Positions 46,006 to 55,588 are shown, counted from the first letter of the stretch. The stretch: DNA of 64,000 bases from Ancylothrix sp. D3o (GCF_025370775.1 NZ_JAMXEX010000007.1:1-64000), one strand, 5' to 3'. Notes: a model not told the origin generated them from the letters alone. A program made the numbers and translations.

Positions 46006-47418
46006 ATGACCACCCTGTATTGCACTCAGAAACACCAAAATCCCGACACAAACCGTTTTTGCAGCCAATGCGGCGAAAAACTAAACATTCCCACCCCTAC
46101 AAAGCGTTATCGCATCATCCGCGAACTCGGACAAGGAGGCTTTGGCATAACCTATTTAGCCGAAGACAATAACCGTTTCAAAGAACTCTGCGTTTTAAAA
46201 GAATTTGCCCCCCAAATACAAAACCCCCAAGCGCTTAAAAAAGCCGAAGAACTCTTTCAAAGAGAAGCCGGCGTCCTTTATCAACTGCAACATTCCCAAA
46301 TTCCCAAATTTAGAGAACTTTGCTACGAAGTTATCAACAACCAAGAACACCTCGTTTTAGTACAAGACTATATCCCCGGAGAAACCTACCGGCAAATTCT
46401 TTATTCCCAAAAAACCTTTAGCGAAAATCAAATTCTCAACTTCCTGCATCAAATGTTGCCGGTACTGCAACATATCCACGCACACGGAGTCATTCACCGC
46501 GATATATCCCCCGAAAACATCATTCTTAGAACCACAGATAAATTGCCAATTTTAATAGATTTCGGCGGAGTAAAAACCGCCGCCATTTCCGCAATTTCTG
46601 CCGCCAATCAACCCCTAAAATTCTCAACCCACATCGGCAAACCCGGTTACGCACCCGAAGAACAACTCCAACACGGAAAAGCCTATCCCAGCAGCGATTT
46701 TTACTCGCTTGCAGTTACCACCATTGTCTTACTTACCGGCAAAGAACCCAAAGACCTTTTTGATAATTATAATGCCAAATGGCAATGGCGAAAACATACA
46801 AACATCAGCCCAGAATTAGCAGTAATTTTAGATAAAATGATCAGCAGGCATCCGGCAGATCGATATCAAACCGCCAGAGAAATTTTGCAAGCCTTACCAC
46901 CCACAAATATTGCCCCTCAAAACAACAATTCCACTCAAATAAAAACCTTAGTTGTCGCACCGGCAGCCCCCCAGCAGCAAGCCGTACCGATACCTGTCGC
47001 CCCACCCCCAACCCCAGCACCCCTAAAGCTTCCAAACTTCAACTTCTTACCCATAATCTTTGCACCCTTCCACTGGACATTAAAATTAATCAGTAAAACA
47101 GCCTTCCTTAGTGCCGGCGTTTTATTACTAGCTGGAATCAGTGCCTGGGCTGGGTATAAATTAGTTTCTTGGACACCACCAACCTTACCGAAAATATCCA
47201 ACACCAGCACAGAACAACCGCAAACCTTACAAGCACGACTAAAAGCCCTCAACCTCTCCGAAGTGCAATTTTATGCAATGGTAGACGCAGAATTTTATCA
47301 AAAACATCCAGAACTCAACAAACGCCTATTAACAAACAAACCAAAAGACGAAAAATTGCGTCAAGAATGGGTAGAAATTGCCGAAAAAACTCTCAAAAAA
47401 CTCGAAGAAAACAACTAG
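46006..47418 (+). CDS. Zinc-ribbon Ser/Thr protein kinase with one membrane helix
   Basis: A 470-residue kinase. The N-terminus has a zinc-ribbon pattern (YCTQKH, then RFCSQCGEKL, residues 5-28). The catalytic domain (about 33-300) is complete: GQGGFGITYL, Lys in CVLKEF (about residue 63), VIHRDISPEN (about 165) and LIDFGGV. A Pro-rich linker is followed by a membrane helix at about 364-386 and an outside domain of about 60 residues that contains FYAMVDAEFYQKHPELNKR and ends WVEIAEKTLKKLEENN. That last domain recurs in the kinase at 50798-52759. Targets are unknown. This is a common cyanobacterial Hanks-type kinase layout. Confidence 0.92.
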   Translation: MTTLYCTQKHQNPDTNRFCSQCGEKLNIPTPTKRYRIIRELGQGGFGITYLAEDNNRFKELCVLKEFAPQIQNPQALKKAEELFQREAGVLYQLQHSQIPKFRELCYEVINNQEHLVLVQDYIPGETYRQILYSQKTFSENQILNFLHQMLPVLQHIHAHGVIHRDISPENIILRTTDKLPILIDFGGVKTAAISAISAANQPLKFSTHIGKPGYAPEEQLQHGKAYPSSDFYSLAVTTIVLLTGKEPKDLFDNYNAKWQWRKHTNISPELAVILDKMISRHPADRYQTAREILQALPPTNIAPQNNNSTQIKTLVVAPAAPQQQAVPIPVAPPPTPAPLKLPNFNFLPIIFAPFHWTLKLISKTAFLSAGVLLLAGISAWAGYKLVSWTPPTLPKISNTSTEQPQTLQARLKALNLSEVQFYAMVDAEFYQKHPELNKRLLTNKPKDEKLRQEWVEIAEKTLKKLEENN

Positions 47419-47563
47419 CCAATATTTCGTTTTATAGAAAGAGATTTACACCAGCATTTTAATGAAAAAAACCTCCCCTCATCTCCCCCTATATGCCCCA
47501 GCTTTTGTCAAGAGATCCTGATAACCTATCAAAAAATAATTATAAAAAATCCCCTCAAACAAA

Positions 47564-47569
47564 TATAAT
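47564..47569 (+). promoter_or_regulatory. Probable -10 box of the porin gene
   Basis: TATAAT lies 58 bases before the porin ATG. No good -35 box is visible at the expected distance. The ribosome site is GAGGAG at about 47613-47618. Confidence 0.4.
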
Positions 47570-47627
47570 CAATAGCGACAGACAAAAAGCTAGAAATAGC
47601 CTTAACTTGGTGTGAGGAGAACAGCAA

Positions 47628-49307
47628 ATGAAAAAATACCCTTGGATGGCATTACTAACCGGCCCAGTAGTAATAATCAGCGCCGCAATATTAGCCGCCA
47701 CAACTGCCACCGCCACAGAAACACCCGGACTGCAACTAGCACAAACCGAACCCAGCATCGAAAACTTCCCCAGCGTAGGCGACCTCAACAACCCCACCCC
47801 AGAAGCAGAAGACGCAATGGGACAACTGCGTTCTGTCAACGAACTCTCCGACGTGCGACCCACAGACTGGGCCTACGACGCCCTGCGAAACCTGGTAGAA
47901 AGATATGGTTGTATTGTAGGCTACCCTGACCGGACATTCCGAGGCAACCGTGCTCTCACTCGTTACGAATTTGCAGCCGGTGTAAACGCCTGCCTAGAAG
48001 CCATCACAGCCCAAATACAACCTGGAAACAACTTCGTTACCCGCGAAGACCTCAACACCCTCGAACGCTTATTAAACGAATTTCAAGTTGAAATAGCCAC
48101 CCTACGCGGACGAGTAGACTCCCTCGAAGCGCGTACCCGCGAACTCGAAGAAAACCAATTTTCCACCACAACAAAACTGGCCGGTGAAGTCATTTTTGCA
48201 GCCACCGACGGCATTGGAGAAGGCAGCAACAGCGTCCCCTCCCTACAACAAAGGGTACGTTTATTTCTAAACACCAGCTTCACCGGCAGCGACCTCCTCG
48301 TCACCCGTCTGCAAATGGGGAACAGCCAAGCCCTCGACCACAACAACCGAAACAACGGCATCCCCAATCAATTCACCACCAGCGAAGGCTTCCAAACCCA
48401 TCAAGTCTTCGGCAACACCACCAACAACGTCCTCCTCGACTGGCTATCCTACACCTTCCCCGTCGGTGACAAAATTAAAGTCACCCTCGAAGCCACCGGC
48501 GGCGTCTTCGACGACTTCACCCCCACCCTCAACCCCCTCTTTGAAAACTACGACGGCGGAAGCGGTTCCATCAGTACCTTTGCCCAACGCAACCCCATCT
48601 ATCGACTTGGTGGCGGACAAGGTATCGGCATCAGCTTCAAACCCAGCAGCCAACTTGAACTAACCGCCGGCTACCTCGCCTCCGAAGGTTCCTCCCCAGT
48701 CCCCGGTAACGGCTTCTTTAACGGCAACTACTCAGCCTTGGGCCAAATCACCTGGACACCAAGCGACCGCTTTGGAGTAGCCTTCACCTATAACCACGCC
48801 TATTTCGGCCCCGGTAGCTTTGGCTTTGACAACGGCGGCGGCAGCCTCGCCACCGGCAACCTCCCCTTTGCCGGAACTGCGGTTGCCAACACCATCGGTG
48901 CCAACAACCCCGTCACCAGCAACTCCTACGGCGTACAAATGGCCGTCCGAGTCAGCCCCCGCTTCCAAATTAACGGCTGGCTTGGCTACACCGATGTTTA
49001 TCTCCGCGATAGCGACGCCAACGGCAAAATATGGAACGGCGCCATCGCCTTTGGTTTCCCCGACTTAGGCAAACAAGGCAACTTGGCCGGTATTGTCGTC
49101 GGCGTTGAACCCTACCTCAAAGAATTAGATGGTTTGCAAAACTCTTTTGCCACCGATGTTCCTTTGCACATTGAAGCGTTTTATAAATACCAACTCACCG
49201 ACAATATCGCCATCACTCCGGGGGTTATTTGGTTAACAGCACCCAACCAAGATAACAACAATAACGATGCCGTGATTGGTACCCTCAGAACCACTTTCAA
49301 TTTCTAA
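47628..49307 (+). CDS. SLH-domain OprB-type porin (iron uptake porin family)
   Basis: An outer-membrane beta-barrel protein of 559 residues. After a signal peptide (cleavage near TATATE) there is an S-layer-homology domain at about residues 75-125 (LSDVRPTDWAYDALRNLVERYGCIVGYPDRTFRGNRALTRYEFA) that anchors to the cell wall. A coiled coil follows (about 140-175), then a porin barrel of alternating strands ending in the typical aromatic residue (TFNF). Members of this family are the main outer-membrane porins of cyanobacteria and have been linked to uptake of inorganic ions, including iron. A good ribosome site lies upstream. Codons are strongly C-ending, as expected for a highly expressed gene here. 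Confidence 0.95.
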   Translation: MKKYPWMALLTGPVVIISAAILAATTATATETPGLQLAQTEPSIENFPSVGDLNNPTPEAEDAMGQLRSVNELSDVRPTDWAYDALRNLVERYGCIVGYPDRTFRGNRALTRYEFAAGVNACLEAITAQIQPGNNFVTREDLNTLERLLNEFQVEIATLRGRVDSLEARTRELEENQFSTTTKLAGEVIFAATDGIGEGSNSVPSLQQRVRLFLNTSFTGSDLLVTRLQMGNSQALDHNNRNNGIPNQFTTSEGFQTHQVFGNTTNNVLLDWLSYTFPVGDKIKVTLEATGGVFDDFTPTLNPLFENYDGGSGSISTFAQRNPIYRLGGGQGIGISFKPSSQLELTAGYLASEGSSPVPGNGFFNGNYSALGQITWTPSDRFGVAFTYNHAYFGPGSFGFDNGGGSLATGNLPFAGTAVANTIGANNPVTSNSYGVQMAVRVSPRFQINGWLGYTDVYLRDSDANGKIWNGAIAFGFPDLGKQGNLAGIVVGVEPYLKELDGLQNSFATDVPLHIEAFYKYQLTDNIAITPGVIWLTAPNQDNNNNDAVIGTLRTTFNF

Positions 49308-49329
49308 ACTTTTTGCTGGCCCAGTTATG

Positions 49330-49426
49330 CTGCGTTCCTCTGCGGTTTATTTTTAACCGCAGATAAACGCAGATGTTCGCGTTCGCGTTAGCGGCGCGTA
49401 GCGCTAGCGTCGCGTTAGCGAAACGC
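49330..49426. repeat. Composite repeat cluster after the porin gene
   Basis: CTGCGTTCCTCTGCGGTTTA (49330-49349) and AACCGCAGATAAACGCAGAT (49354-49373) are inverted copies of the CGCAGAT family forming a close hairpin. Directly after comes a palindrome-rich run of GCGTTAGCG and GCGTAGCGCTAGCG units (about 49378-49426), a different repeat class. Confidence 0.75.
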
Positions 49427-49485
49427 GGATTTATTAAAAAAGTTAAAATCTTACAAATTTCTCTTGCTGAAGTTATTTTTTTATG

Positions 49486-50690
49486 GGAAACTAACTTCAG
49501 CTTAGGAAACTTCACCGGCACGACGAACCGATCTGGAAGTCTTAGCGAAAGCAACCCCATTGAAAACTATAATTTTACCGTTAATCAAACCTCCGATTTT
49601 ATCTTAGGACTCCGCAACCTCACCGCCGATGCTGATGTAAGCGGAGGACGCGCTTTAAACAATAATGGATTTATCGAATTTGACGAAGAAATAGATACAT
49701 CTGAACAACAAGGAACAGTTGATGAATCTCTCAATCTTAAACTTACCCCCGGCAATTATTTAGCTAAAGTTTATCTCTTTGAAGACGGGAAAAATACACC
49801 TGACAATCTCGACTTATCCTTAAATTTTTTGGCGACTCCCACCCAAGCTTTAGGCAAATCTTTGGCCGGTGCAACAAATGTAGGAACCTTAAACGGAATT
49901 GATCCCCTCACCGGCACCCTAAACAACGCCAAACCAAGCGATATTTACCGCTTCAACTTAGACGAAAACCGCGACTTTAGTATTTTCTTAGATGGAGTGG
50001 GCAATAATACAAACCTGCAACTTATCCAAGACTTCAACAATAACCAAATAATTGATAGCGGCGAAGTCATTAACACCGCCACAGCATCTTATACAAATAG
50101 CGGTGTTATTGCCTATAACCGGCACCTATTTTGTGCGTGTCCAATCGCCAACCGCAACCAATTATAACCTAAGTTTAGAAGCCCCAGGCAGCGGAAACAC
50201 CGGCAACAAATTCGTCCCCGCAATTTCTGCCAATAAAAGCATCCAAGACGAATTATTACTTTCAGCGAGTTTCAATTCTTTAATTCCGGGGGCTGTTCTT
50301 TCTGAGTACCAACTAAACGATGTTGTCGAAAATCAGCAAGTCATTATTAGCTTAACCTCTACAAAATTTGACCCAGCCTTACAACTAATCAACACATAAA
50401 ACGGCCAACTTCTTGCCCAAACCAATAACAGTAATGGCACAAATGCAGCCATTATCTTTACAGTTTAGCCCAACAGAAATTATCGCTTTTTAGACACCAA
50501 TTTTGCAGGATAATGCAAAAACACCGGCGCATTTAACTTAACCACAACTAGCTCAACTCTCAGCGGAAACCTTGGTTTAGGTCAAACCCAGAACGGTGCA
50601 TTAGCAGCTAGTGATTTAAACAATGATAATAATTCCAGCGACTTTTCTAGCTTATTCGAGTCGCGTGTACATCCGCTTATTTTTTGAGCC
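49486..50690 (+). pseudogene. Decayed gene for an exported protein with PPC-type domains
   Basis: The first open part encodes repeats such as SGSLSESNPIENYNFTV and FILGLRNLTADADVSG, and then GTLNNAKPSDIYRFNLDENRDFSIFLDGV. These resemble bacterial pre-peptidase C-terminal domains. At about 50115 the frame breaks: GCCTATAACC should probably read with two more bases to continue as ITGTYFVRVQSPTATNYNLSLEA in the next frame. That frame then meets stops at 50397, at about 50466 and again a little later, while recognisable text (NGQLLAQTNNSNGTNAAI) persists between them. No good start codon or leader is present, and the 5' end is probably lost next to the repeat cluster. Confidence 0.8.
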
Positions 50691-50797
50691 TCAAAAACTT
50701 TGTAACTCTTACTAATTCTAGCCCACCGGCCTAAATTTCCAACCACTACCAAATCCACTTGATACAATTGTTTCAGCCCTTACATCGCCCAAATTAA

Positions 50798-52759
50798 ATG
50801 AAACCTGTTTTTTGCACTCAAGGACACGAAAACCCCACCGGCAGCCGGTTTTGCCTCCAATGTGGCGAAAAACTCAACCCTGCCAACACCGGCATCCTCA
50901 GTCAAGGAATGATTCTCGGCGAACGTTACCGCGTGCAGCGAGAAATAGGACGAGGTGGCTTTGGACGCACATATTTAGCCGAAGACATCAACCGCTTTAA
51001 CGAACATTGCGTCTTAAAAGAATTTGCCCCCCAAGTTGCCGGCACCTACGCCCTCCAAAAAGGACAAGAACTCTTTGAAAGAGAAGCCGGCATATTATAT
51101 AAACTCCAACATCCCCAAATTCCCCGCTTCCGCGAAATGTTTCGGGCAAACTATAACAACGAAGGACATTTATTTTTAGTTCAAGACTATGTAGAAGGAC
51201 AAAATTATCGCACCCTCCTCCAAAACCGGCGCGTTCAAAATCGGCTTTTCACCGAACCCGAAATCACACAATTTTTTATCCAAATTTTGCCCGTTTTAGC
51301 CTACATTCACAGCCAAGGCGTCATTCACCGCGACATATCCCCAGACAATATCATCTTAAGAAATAGTGATTTATTACCCGTATTAATCGACTTTGGCGGA
51401 GTCAAAGAAATAGCAGCCAACCTGCAATCAGAATTTGTTGGTACCCAACCAGCCACCCGCCTCGGCAAAGTCGGATACGCCCCTGACGAACAAATGCAAA
51501 TGGGCAAAGTTTACCCCCACAGCGATCTTTATTCCCTCGCCGTCACCGGCCTAGTTCTCCTCACCGGCATCGAACCCCAAAACCTCAGAGATCCTCAAAC
51601 CCTACTTTGGAACTGGCATAAACACACAACCCTCAGCCCCACCTTTAGCGCCGTCCTTGATAAAATGCTGGCCTACCGCCCCGGAGAACGCTATCAAAAT
51701 GCCGGTGAAGTCCTCAACGCCCTACAAAACTTTTCTACACCCACACCCCAACCACAAAACCTCACTCAAAACCTCACTCAACCCATCGCCCCACAACAAA
51801 AGCCGGTGGCCAATATTTCCCCCCAACCCAAAACAAACTCCAACGGAAATTTATTAGTTATGGGTGGCATAATTGTAGCCATGACAAGTATCGGATTATG
51901 GGCCGGCAACTATTGGGTAGACAGCCAACGCCAGCCAAATAATACTGACAATATCACCCCAGACAATACCGACATCTCCAGCCAATTTTCCCCCCAAGAA
52001 CAACAGCGCAAAATTGCTTTGCAACAGCAACGAAAACTTTTACTAATTGATTATAAATTTTACGTCCAGTTAGTAAATCAAATTTACTTTGACCAATATC
52101 CCGAACAAAAAGGCACTACCTTAACTGATAAGCCACAAGACGAAACCTGGCGCGAGAGATGGGATAACATTGCTCAAGAAACGTTAAAAAAACTCCAAAC
52201 AATAAGCGAACCGGCCCGCCGACGAATGGGAAGTTATAAGCGCAGCGATCCAGACCGGCGCAAAATCGAAATTAACAAAAAATTCCTCGGCAGTCGATCC
52301 CTCAATGACTTAACCGATGTAAAATTTTTCAGCTTATTTCCCGAACAAAGAAACAACCAGAATTTTATTAATACACCCATTGGTCAAGTATGGCAAGCCA
52401 TTGCCGAAGAACAAACACAAAATATCTTAAACGGAACCGCAATAGAAGAAATAAAATTTCAAGCTGGCACCACCAGCACAGCCCTTAACGACACTCTACA
52501 ACCCGCAACCGGCAAAGCTTATATTGCCAAACTCAATAAAAATCAATTCATGCAATTAAATTTAGAACCACAACCAGAAATACAACTTTCTATTTACCCA
52601 CCCTCCGGTAAAACCCCACCATTATTGCAAGACTCCCCTCAATTAAACTGGTCTGGAAAATTACCCGAAAACGGTTATTACGAAATCATTATTGTATCCC
52701 AAGCCACACAGCCAGTTTCCTACCAACTCACCCTCAGCGTCACCAATAGCGCCCCCTAA
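50798..52759 (+). CDS. Zinc-ribbon Ser/Thr protein kinase with large external domain
   Basis: A 653-residue relative of the kinase at 46006. It has a zinc ribbon (FCTQGHENPTGSRFCLQCGEKL, residues 4-25), a complete kinase domain (GRGGFGRTYL, CVLKEF near residue 72, VIHRDISPDN near 178, LIDFGGV) and a membrane helix at about 352-370. Outside are two related segments: YFDQYPEQKG...W..IAQETLKKL and FFSLFPEQRN...VWQAIAEEQTQNI. These are followed by a C-terminal PPC-like beta domain (GKAYIAKLNKNQFMQLNLEP to the end). The external part suggests it senses something in the periplasm. It stands after a decayed PPC-domain gene on the same strand. Confidence 0.92.
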   Translation: MKPVFCTQGHENPTGSRFCLQCGEKLNPANTGILSQGMILGERYRVQREIGRGGFGRTYLAEDINRFNEHCVLKEFAPQVAGTYALQKGQELFEREAGILYKLQHPQIPRFREMFRANYNNEGHLFLVQDYVEGQNYRTLLQNRRVQNRLFTEPEITQFFIQILPVLAYIHSQGVIHRDISPDNIILRNSDLLPVLIDFGGVKEIAANLQSEFVGTQPATRLGKVGYAPDEQMQMGKVYPHSDLYSLAVTGLVLLTGIEPQNLRDPQTLLWNWHKHTTLSPTFSAVLDKMLAYRPGERYQNAGEVLNALQNFSTPTPQPQNLTQNLTQPIAPQQKPVANISPQPKTNSNGNLLVMGGIIVAMTSIGLWAGNYWVDSQRQPNNTDNITPDNTDISSQFSPQEQQRKIALQQQRKLLLIDYKFYVQLVNQIYFDQYPEQKGTTLTDKPQDETWRERWDNIAQETLKKLQTISEPARRRMGSYKRSDPDRRKIEINKKFLGSRSLNDLTDVKFFSLFPEQRNNQNFINTPIGQVWQAIAEEQTQNILNGTAIEEIKFQAGTTSTALNDTLQPATGKAYIAKLNKNQFMQLNLEPQPEIQLSIYPPSGKTPPLLQDSPQLNWSGKLPENGYYEIIIVSQATQPVSYQLTLSVTNSAP

Positions 52760-52934
52760 ACCTTACCAAAAAAACACAAAAGCAAAAAAATTTCAGGCAT
52801 TTTTCGCCCCCAAACAACAAATCTCTGCCCTCTCTCCGTAATTTTACTGAGTCAGTCGGCCCGGAACTCAGCTAATATCGTAAAAGTCTGGTAAAGTACG
52901 CAACTCAAAATTACGGTAATTAAGGAGAATTGCT

Positions 52935-53333
52935 ATGCTGCTCATTCGCGCCGAAGACTTAGAAAGCGTTGGTATTGCCTGTGGTACAGCCACTCAACTC
53001 ACTTTTCAAAATACCAGCTTCACCAAAGGCCGGTCATTCGCAAAAAGCGAACGTCAAGCAGCTATTACAACTTGCAACCAGTATCTTAAGGCAGATATTT
53101 TATGCCTAATTGTGGAAAATCCAACTCACTTTACCCTCTGGCCCGAAAAAAAAGATGTCAATCTTTCCTCACGAGACTCCGCCCTTTCTCCTAGCAAAGC
53201 CAGTAAATATCAAAATACTTTGACATCCCCCACTTCCCAAGCAAAAAACTCTCGCTACCACCAAACCAATTTAATTAACCCAGAAAATAATTACCATCCC
53301 TCTGCATCCCGCTTTGCACAAAATAAGCATTAA
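52935..53333 (+). CDS. Small protein of unknown function
   Basis: A 132-residue soluble protein that I do not recognise. The first 75 residues look folded (LLIRAEDLESVGIACGTATQLTFQNTSF, then CNQYLKADILCLIVENPTHFTLWPEKK) and the rest is polar and probably disordered. The ribosome site AAGGAGA seven bases before ATG and a compact hairpin region upstream (CTGAG/CTCAG, 52847-52870) support it as a real gene. It lies between two kinase-like genes on the same strand, 175 bases after the first, so it may belong to their transcript. Confidence 0.65.
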   Translation: MLLIRAEDLESVGIACGTATQLTFQNTSFTKGRSFAKSERQAAITTCNQYLKADILCLIVENPTHFTLWPEKKDVNLSSRDSALSPSKASKYQNTLTSPTSQAKNSRYHQTNLINPENNYHPSASRFAQNKH

Positions 53334-53340
53334 TCAATTG

Positions 53341-53413
53341 TGGTTGGTCATTTGTCAATTGACAAAAGACAATTGACCAATGACAATTGACCCATAACAA
53401 TTGACTCTTGACT
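53341..53413. repeat. Heptanucleotide repeats (CAATTGA/CCAATGA type) abutting a start codon
   Basis: Degenerate tandem 7-8 base units, such as GACAATTGACCAATGACAAT, fill the whole gap and run to the ATG of the pseudokinase gene. They leave no room for a normal ribosome site. Confidence 0.8.
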
Positions 53414-55321
53414 ATGTTTTTTCCCATTCCCCTCGGCACTACTTTACAAAACCGCTACTGCCTAATAGACTTAAACCCCCCGGAAAAATTTTACCGCAGC
53501 TATTTGGCCAAAGACCTACAACAGCAAAACCAACTGTGTACTGTCCTCGAAATAACAACCCCCGAAATAGCAGACCGGCCAGCCTTTAAAAAGCAATTCC
53601 AAGACGAAGTAGAAAACCTTTACCGTCTGCGACACCCCCAACTCCCCAAAATTTACAGCAGCTTTGAAGAAAACGACCGGCTTTTTTTAATCCAAGACTA
53701 TATCGAAGGCAAAAGCTATTCTCGCCAAATTAAACAGCAGCAAACTCCTTTGAATGAAGCAGAAGTCATCCAAATATTACTGCAAATTTTGCCACCGCTA
53801 GAATATCTCCACACTTTCGGTTTCACTCACGGCCAAATTTCTCCAGAAAATATTATTCAACCGGCCAGCATCGGCAACCTGACGCCAGAAACAACACTTT
53901 TGCCGGTGTTAATAAACTTGAATTTAGTCCCCCAACTCCTTCACCGTTTACTCCCAGACAACCCCGAAACTTACCCCCAAAGCGATGTCGGTAGAGACCT
54001 TTATGATCTTGCCATCACCGCCACCACTTTCCTCACCGGCATCCCCTATCCAGAATTAATCGATAAGGCCGGTCAAATGCGTTGGGACTGGCAAACCCTC
54101 ACCCCCATCAGTATTGAATTTGGGCAAATTCTAAATCGCAGCCTCAGCTACCAACCAGGAGTACCCTACCACAGTGCCAGCGAATTACGCCACGCCCTAC
54201 AAAAATTATCTCAGCCCCCCCAACCCACACCCCAACTTTCCCCTCAACCGCGCCCAAAAAAGCCGACAACTGTTGCTCACAAATGGGGAAACCCTTGGGC
54301 ATATTTATTCAGCCTGCTTTTAGTAGGAGGCGTTGGCGCTGGGACATGGGCTGCATTGAATTTATTACTTAATCCTAATTTTCCCCCCATCCCCACTTGG
54401 CAGATGCCAGGGAAAAGCACATCGAAAGCCACTCCCTCGAAGATCGCCCCCACCCCACTACCCTCACCCACCACTTCACCGGTTGTCTTAAAATTATCTC
54501 CCCAAGGAAAAACCACCCTAGAAGGCAGTCTCAAAGATCAGCAAAGCATTATTTATAAAATTTCTCTAAAAGCCGGTCAGCAGTTAAATGCTTCCCTCGC
54601 TGACAAAGCAGTGGCGATGACAGTTCTCAATTCCAACCGGCAACCCCTAGACGCCCAAGCATTACAAGTACAGCGCTATACAGCCCCATTGTTTTCTGGA
54701 GGCGATTATTTTATTCAACTGGTGCCGGCCTCGAATACCCCTCAGTCGAAATATAAACTAGATGTCAATATAAACAATTATTTTCCCAAAAAAATCTGCC
54801 AAGAACCATCAAACCTTAAAGCAGAAAATTGGTATCCAGTTTTTGTAGACTACACAAAACAAAACTTAGAAACAATACAATCAAAATATTGCCGCAACAC
54901 CTTTATTATTCCCGCCACAGCAACAACCGGCCCCTCAGTACAAGTAGCAGCATTTGGATCAGTTGAACAAGCAAAAGCCTTTGCCGAATTAATGAAAACC
55001 CAACTTGGTAGCGCCCTGGTTGGCAAACCAACAAAAACCCCAAAAATATCCTGTAGCGACGCTTCAACGGGGAACGAAAAAACATGGTATCCCGTGTATC
55101 TGGAATACAGTAAAGAAAAATATGATCAAATTCTCTCTTATTGTCCCACAGCATCCGTAACAGACAGACCGGCCCGCCAAGGCACCTATATTGAAGTGGC
55201 GGCATTTTTGGATCGTTCCAAAGCAGAACAACTCGCGGCTTTTATTAATCAAGAAATCGGAGGAGCAGAACTTGGAGAAGCAAGCAACCGGAATGCAGCA
55301 GAATCAAATGCAGAAAAATAA
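53414..55321 (+). CDS. Membrane pseudokinase with PPC-like and repeated C-terminal domains
   Basis: A 635-residue protein clearly derived from a cyanobacterial Ser/Thr kinase but without catalytic residues. The Gly-rich loop is missing, the ATP-binding Lys is Glu (VLEI, residue 46), HRD has become HGQ (FTHGQISPENII, residue 141) and DFG is NLN (residues 168-170). SPENII and the C-lobe are kept. A membrane helix (about 295-319) is followed by a PPC-like domain (about 360-455) and two similar segments starting W-Y-P-V (YPVFVDYTKQNLETIQ and YPVYLEYSKEKYDQIL). Each of these ends in a SPOR-like VQVAAFGSVEQAKAFA or IEVAAFLDRSKAEQLA unit. There is no zinc ribbon. It is likely a scaffold or binding protein at the envelope. 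Confidence 0.85.
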   Translation: MFFPIPLGTTLQNRYCLIDLNPPEKFYRSYLAKDLQQQNQLCTVLEITTPEIADRPAFKKQFQDEVENLYRLRHPQLPKIYSSFEENDRLFLIQDYIEGKSYSRQIKQQQTPLNEAEVIQILLQILPPLEYLHTFGFTHGQISPENIIQPASIGNLTPETTLLPVLINLNLVPQLLHRLLPDNPETYPQSDVGRDLYDLAITATTFLTGIPYPELIDKAGQMRWDWQTLTPISIEFGQILNRSLSYQPGVPYHSASELRHALQKLSQPPQPTPQLSPQPRPKKPTTVAHKWGNPWAYLFSLLLVGGVGAGTWAALNLLLNPNFPPIPTWQMPGKSTSKATPSKIAPTPLPSPTTSPVVLKLSPQGKTTLEGSLKDQQSIIYKISLKAGQQLNASLADKAVAMTVLNSNRQPLDAQALQVQRYTAPLFSGGDYFIQLVPASNTPQSKYKLDVNINNYFPKKICQEPSNLKAENWYPVFVDYTKQNLETIQSKYCRNTFIIPATATTGPSVQVAAFGSVEQAKAFAELMKTQLGSALVGKPTKTPKISCSDASTGNEKTWYPVYLEYSKEKYDQILSYCPTASVTDRPARQGTYIEVAAFLDRSKAEQLAAFINQEIGGAELGEASNRNAAESNAEK

Positions 55322-55538
55322 ACCATTCATTTGTCAAAAATCACTACTAAATCTATTGTCTCGTTCCTTCTCCTCTTGTCTTGCGCTGGCGGAGCCGGGT
55401 GGTAGTTGTCACGAACGCCTTCATAGAATAGGATGATGAAGCGGTTTCCGTGGAGCAGGTCAAATATGGATAGCTTGGGGAATGAGTCATTTTCCGGTCA
55501 AAATAAACGATTCATGTAAATTCATTCAAATTAAGGGG

Positions 55539-55575
55539 GCGCAATCTATAAAAGTCCCTATAAGGGATTGAAAGC
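55539..55575 (+). repeat. Solitary CRISPR-repeat-like sequence
   Basis: These 37 bases have the size and layout of cyanobacterial CRISPR repeats: GCAAT near the start, a short A/T-rich middle, then CCCTATAAGGGATTGAAAG at the end with its CCCT-AT-AAGGG palindrome. No second copy occurs within the next several hundred bases and no cas gene is in the window, so this is not an array. It may be a relic or a chance match, and it lies 14 bases before the next gene. Confidence 0.45.
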
Positions 55576-55588
55576 ACAGGCAACAGCA

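Noticed and set aside
55539-55575. A CRISPR array
   Set aside because: Only one repeat-like unit exists, with no spacer-repeat periodicity and no cas genes, so it is listed only as a solitary repeat-like sequence.
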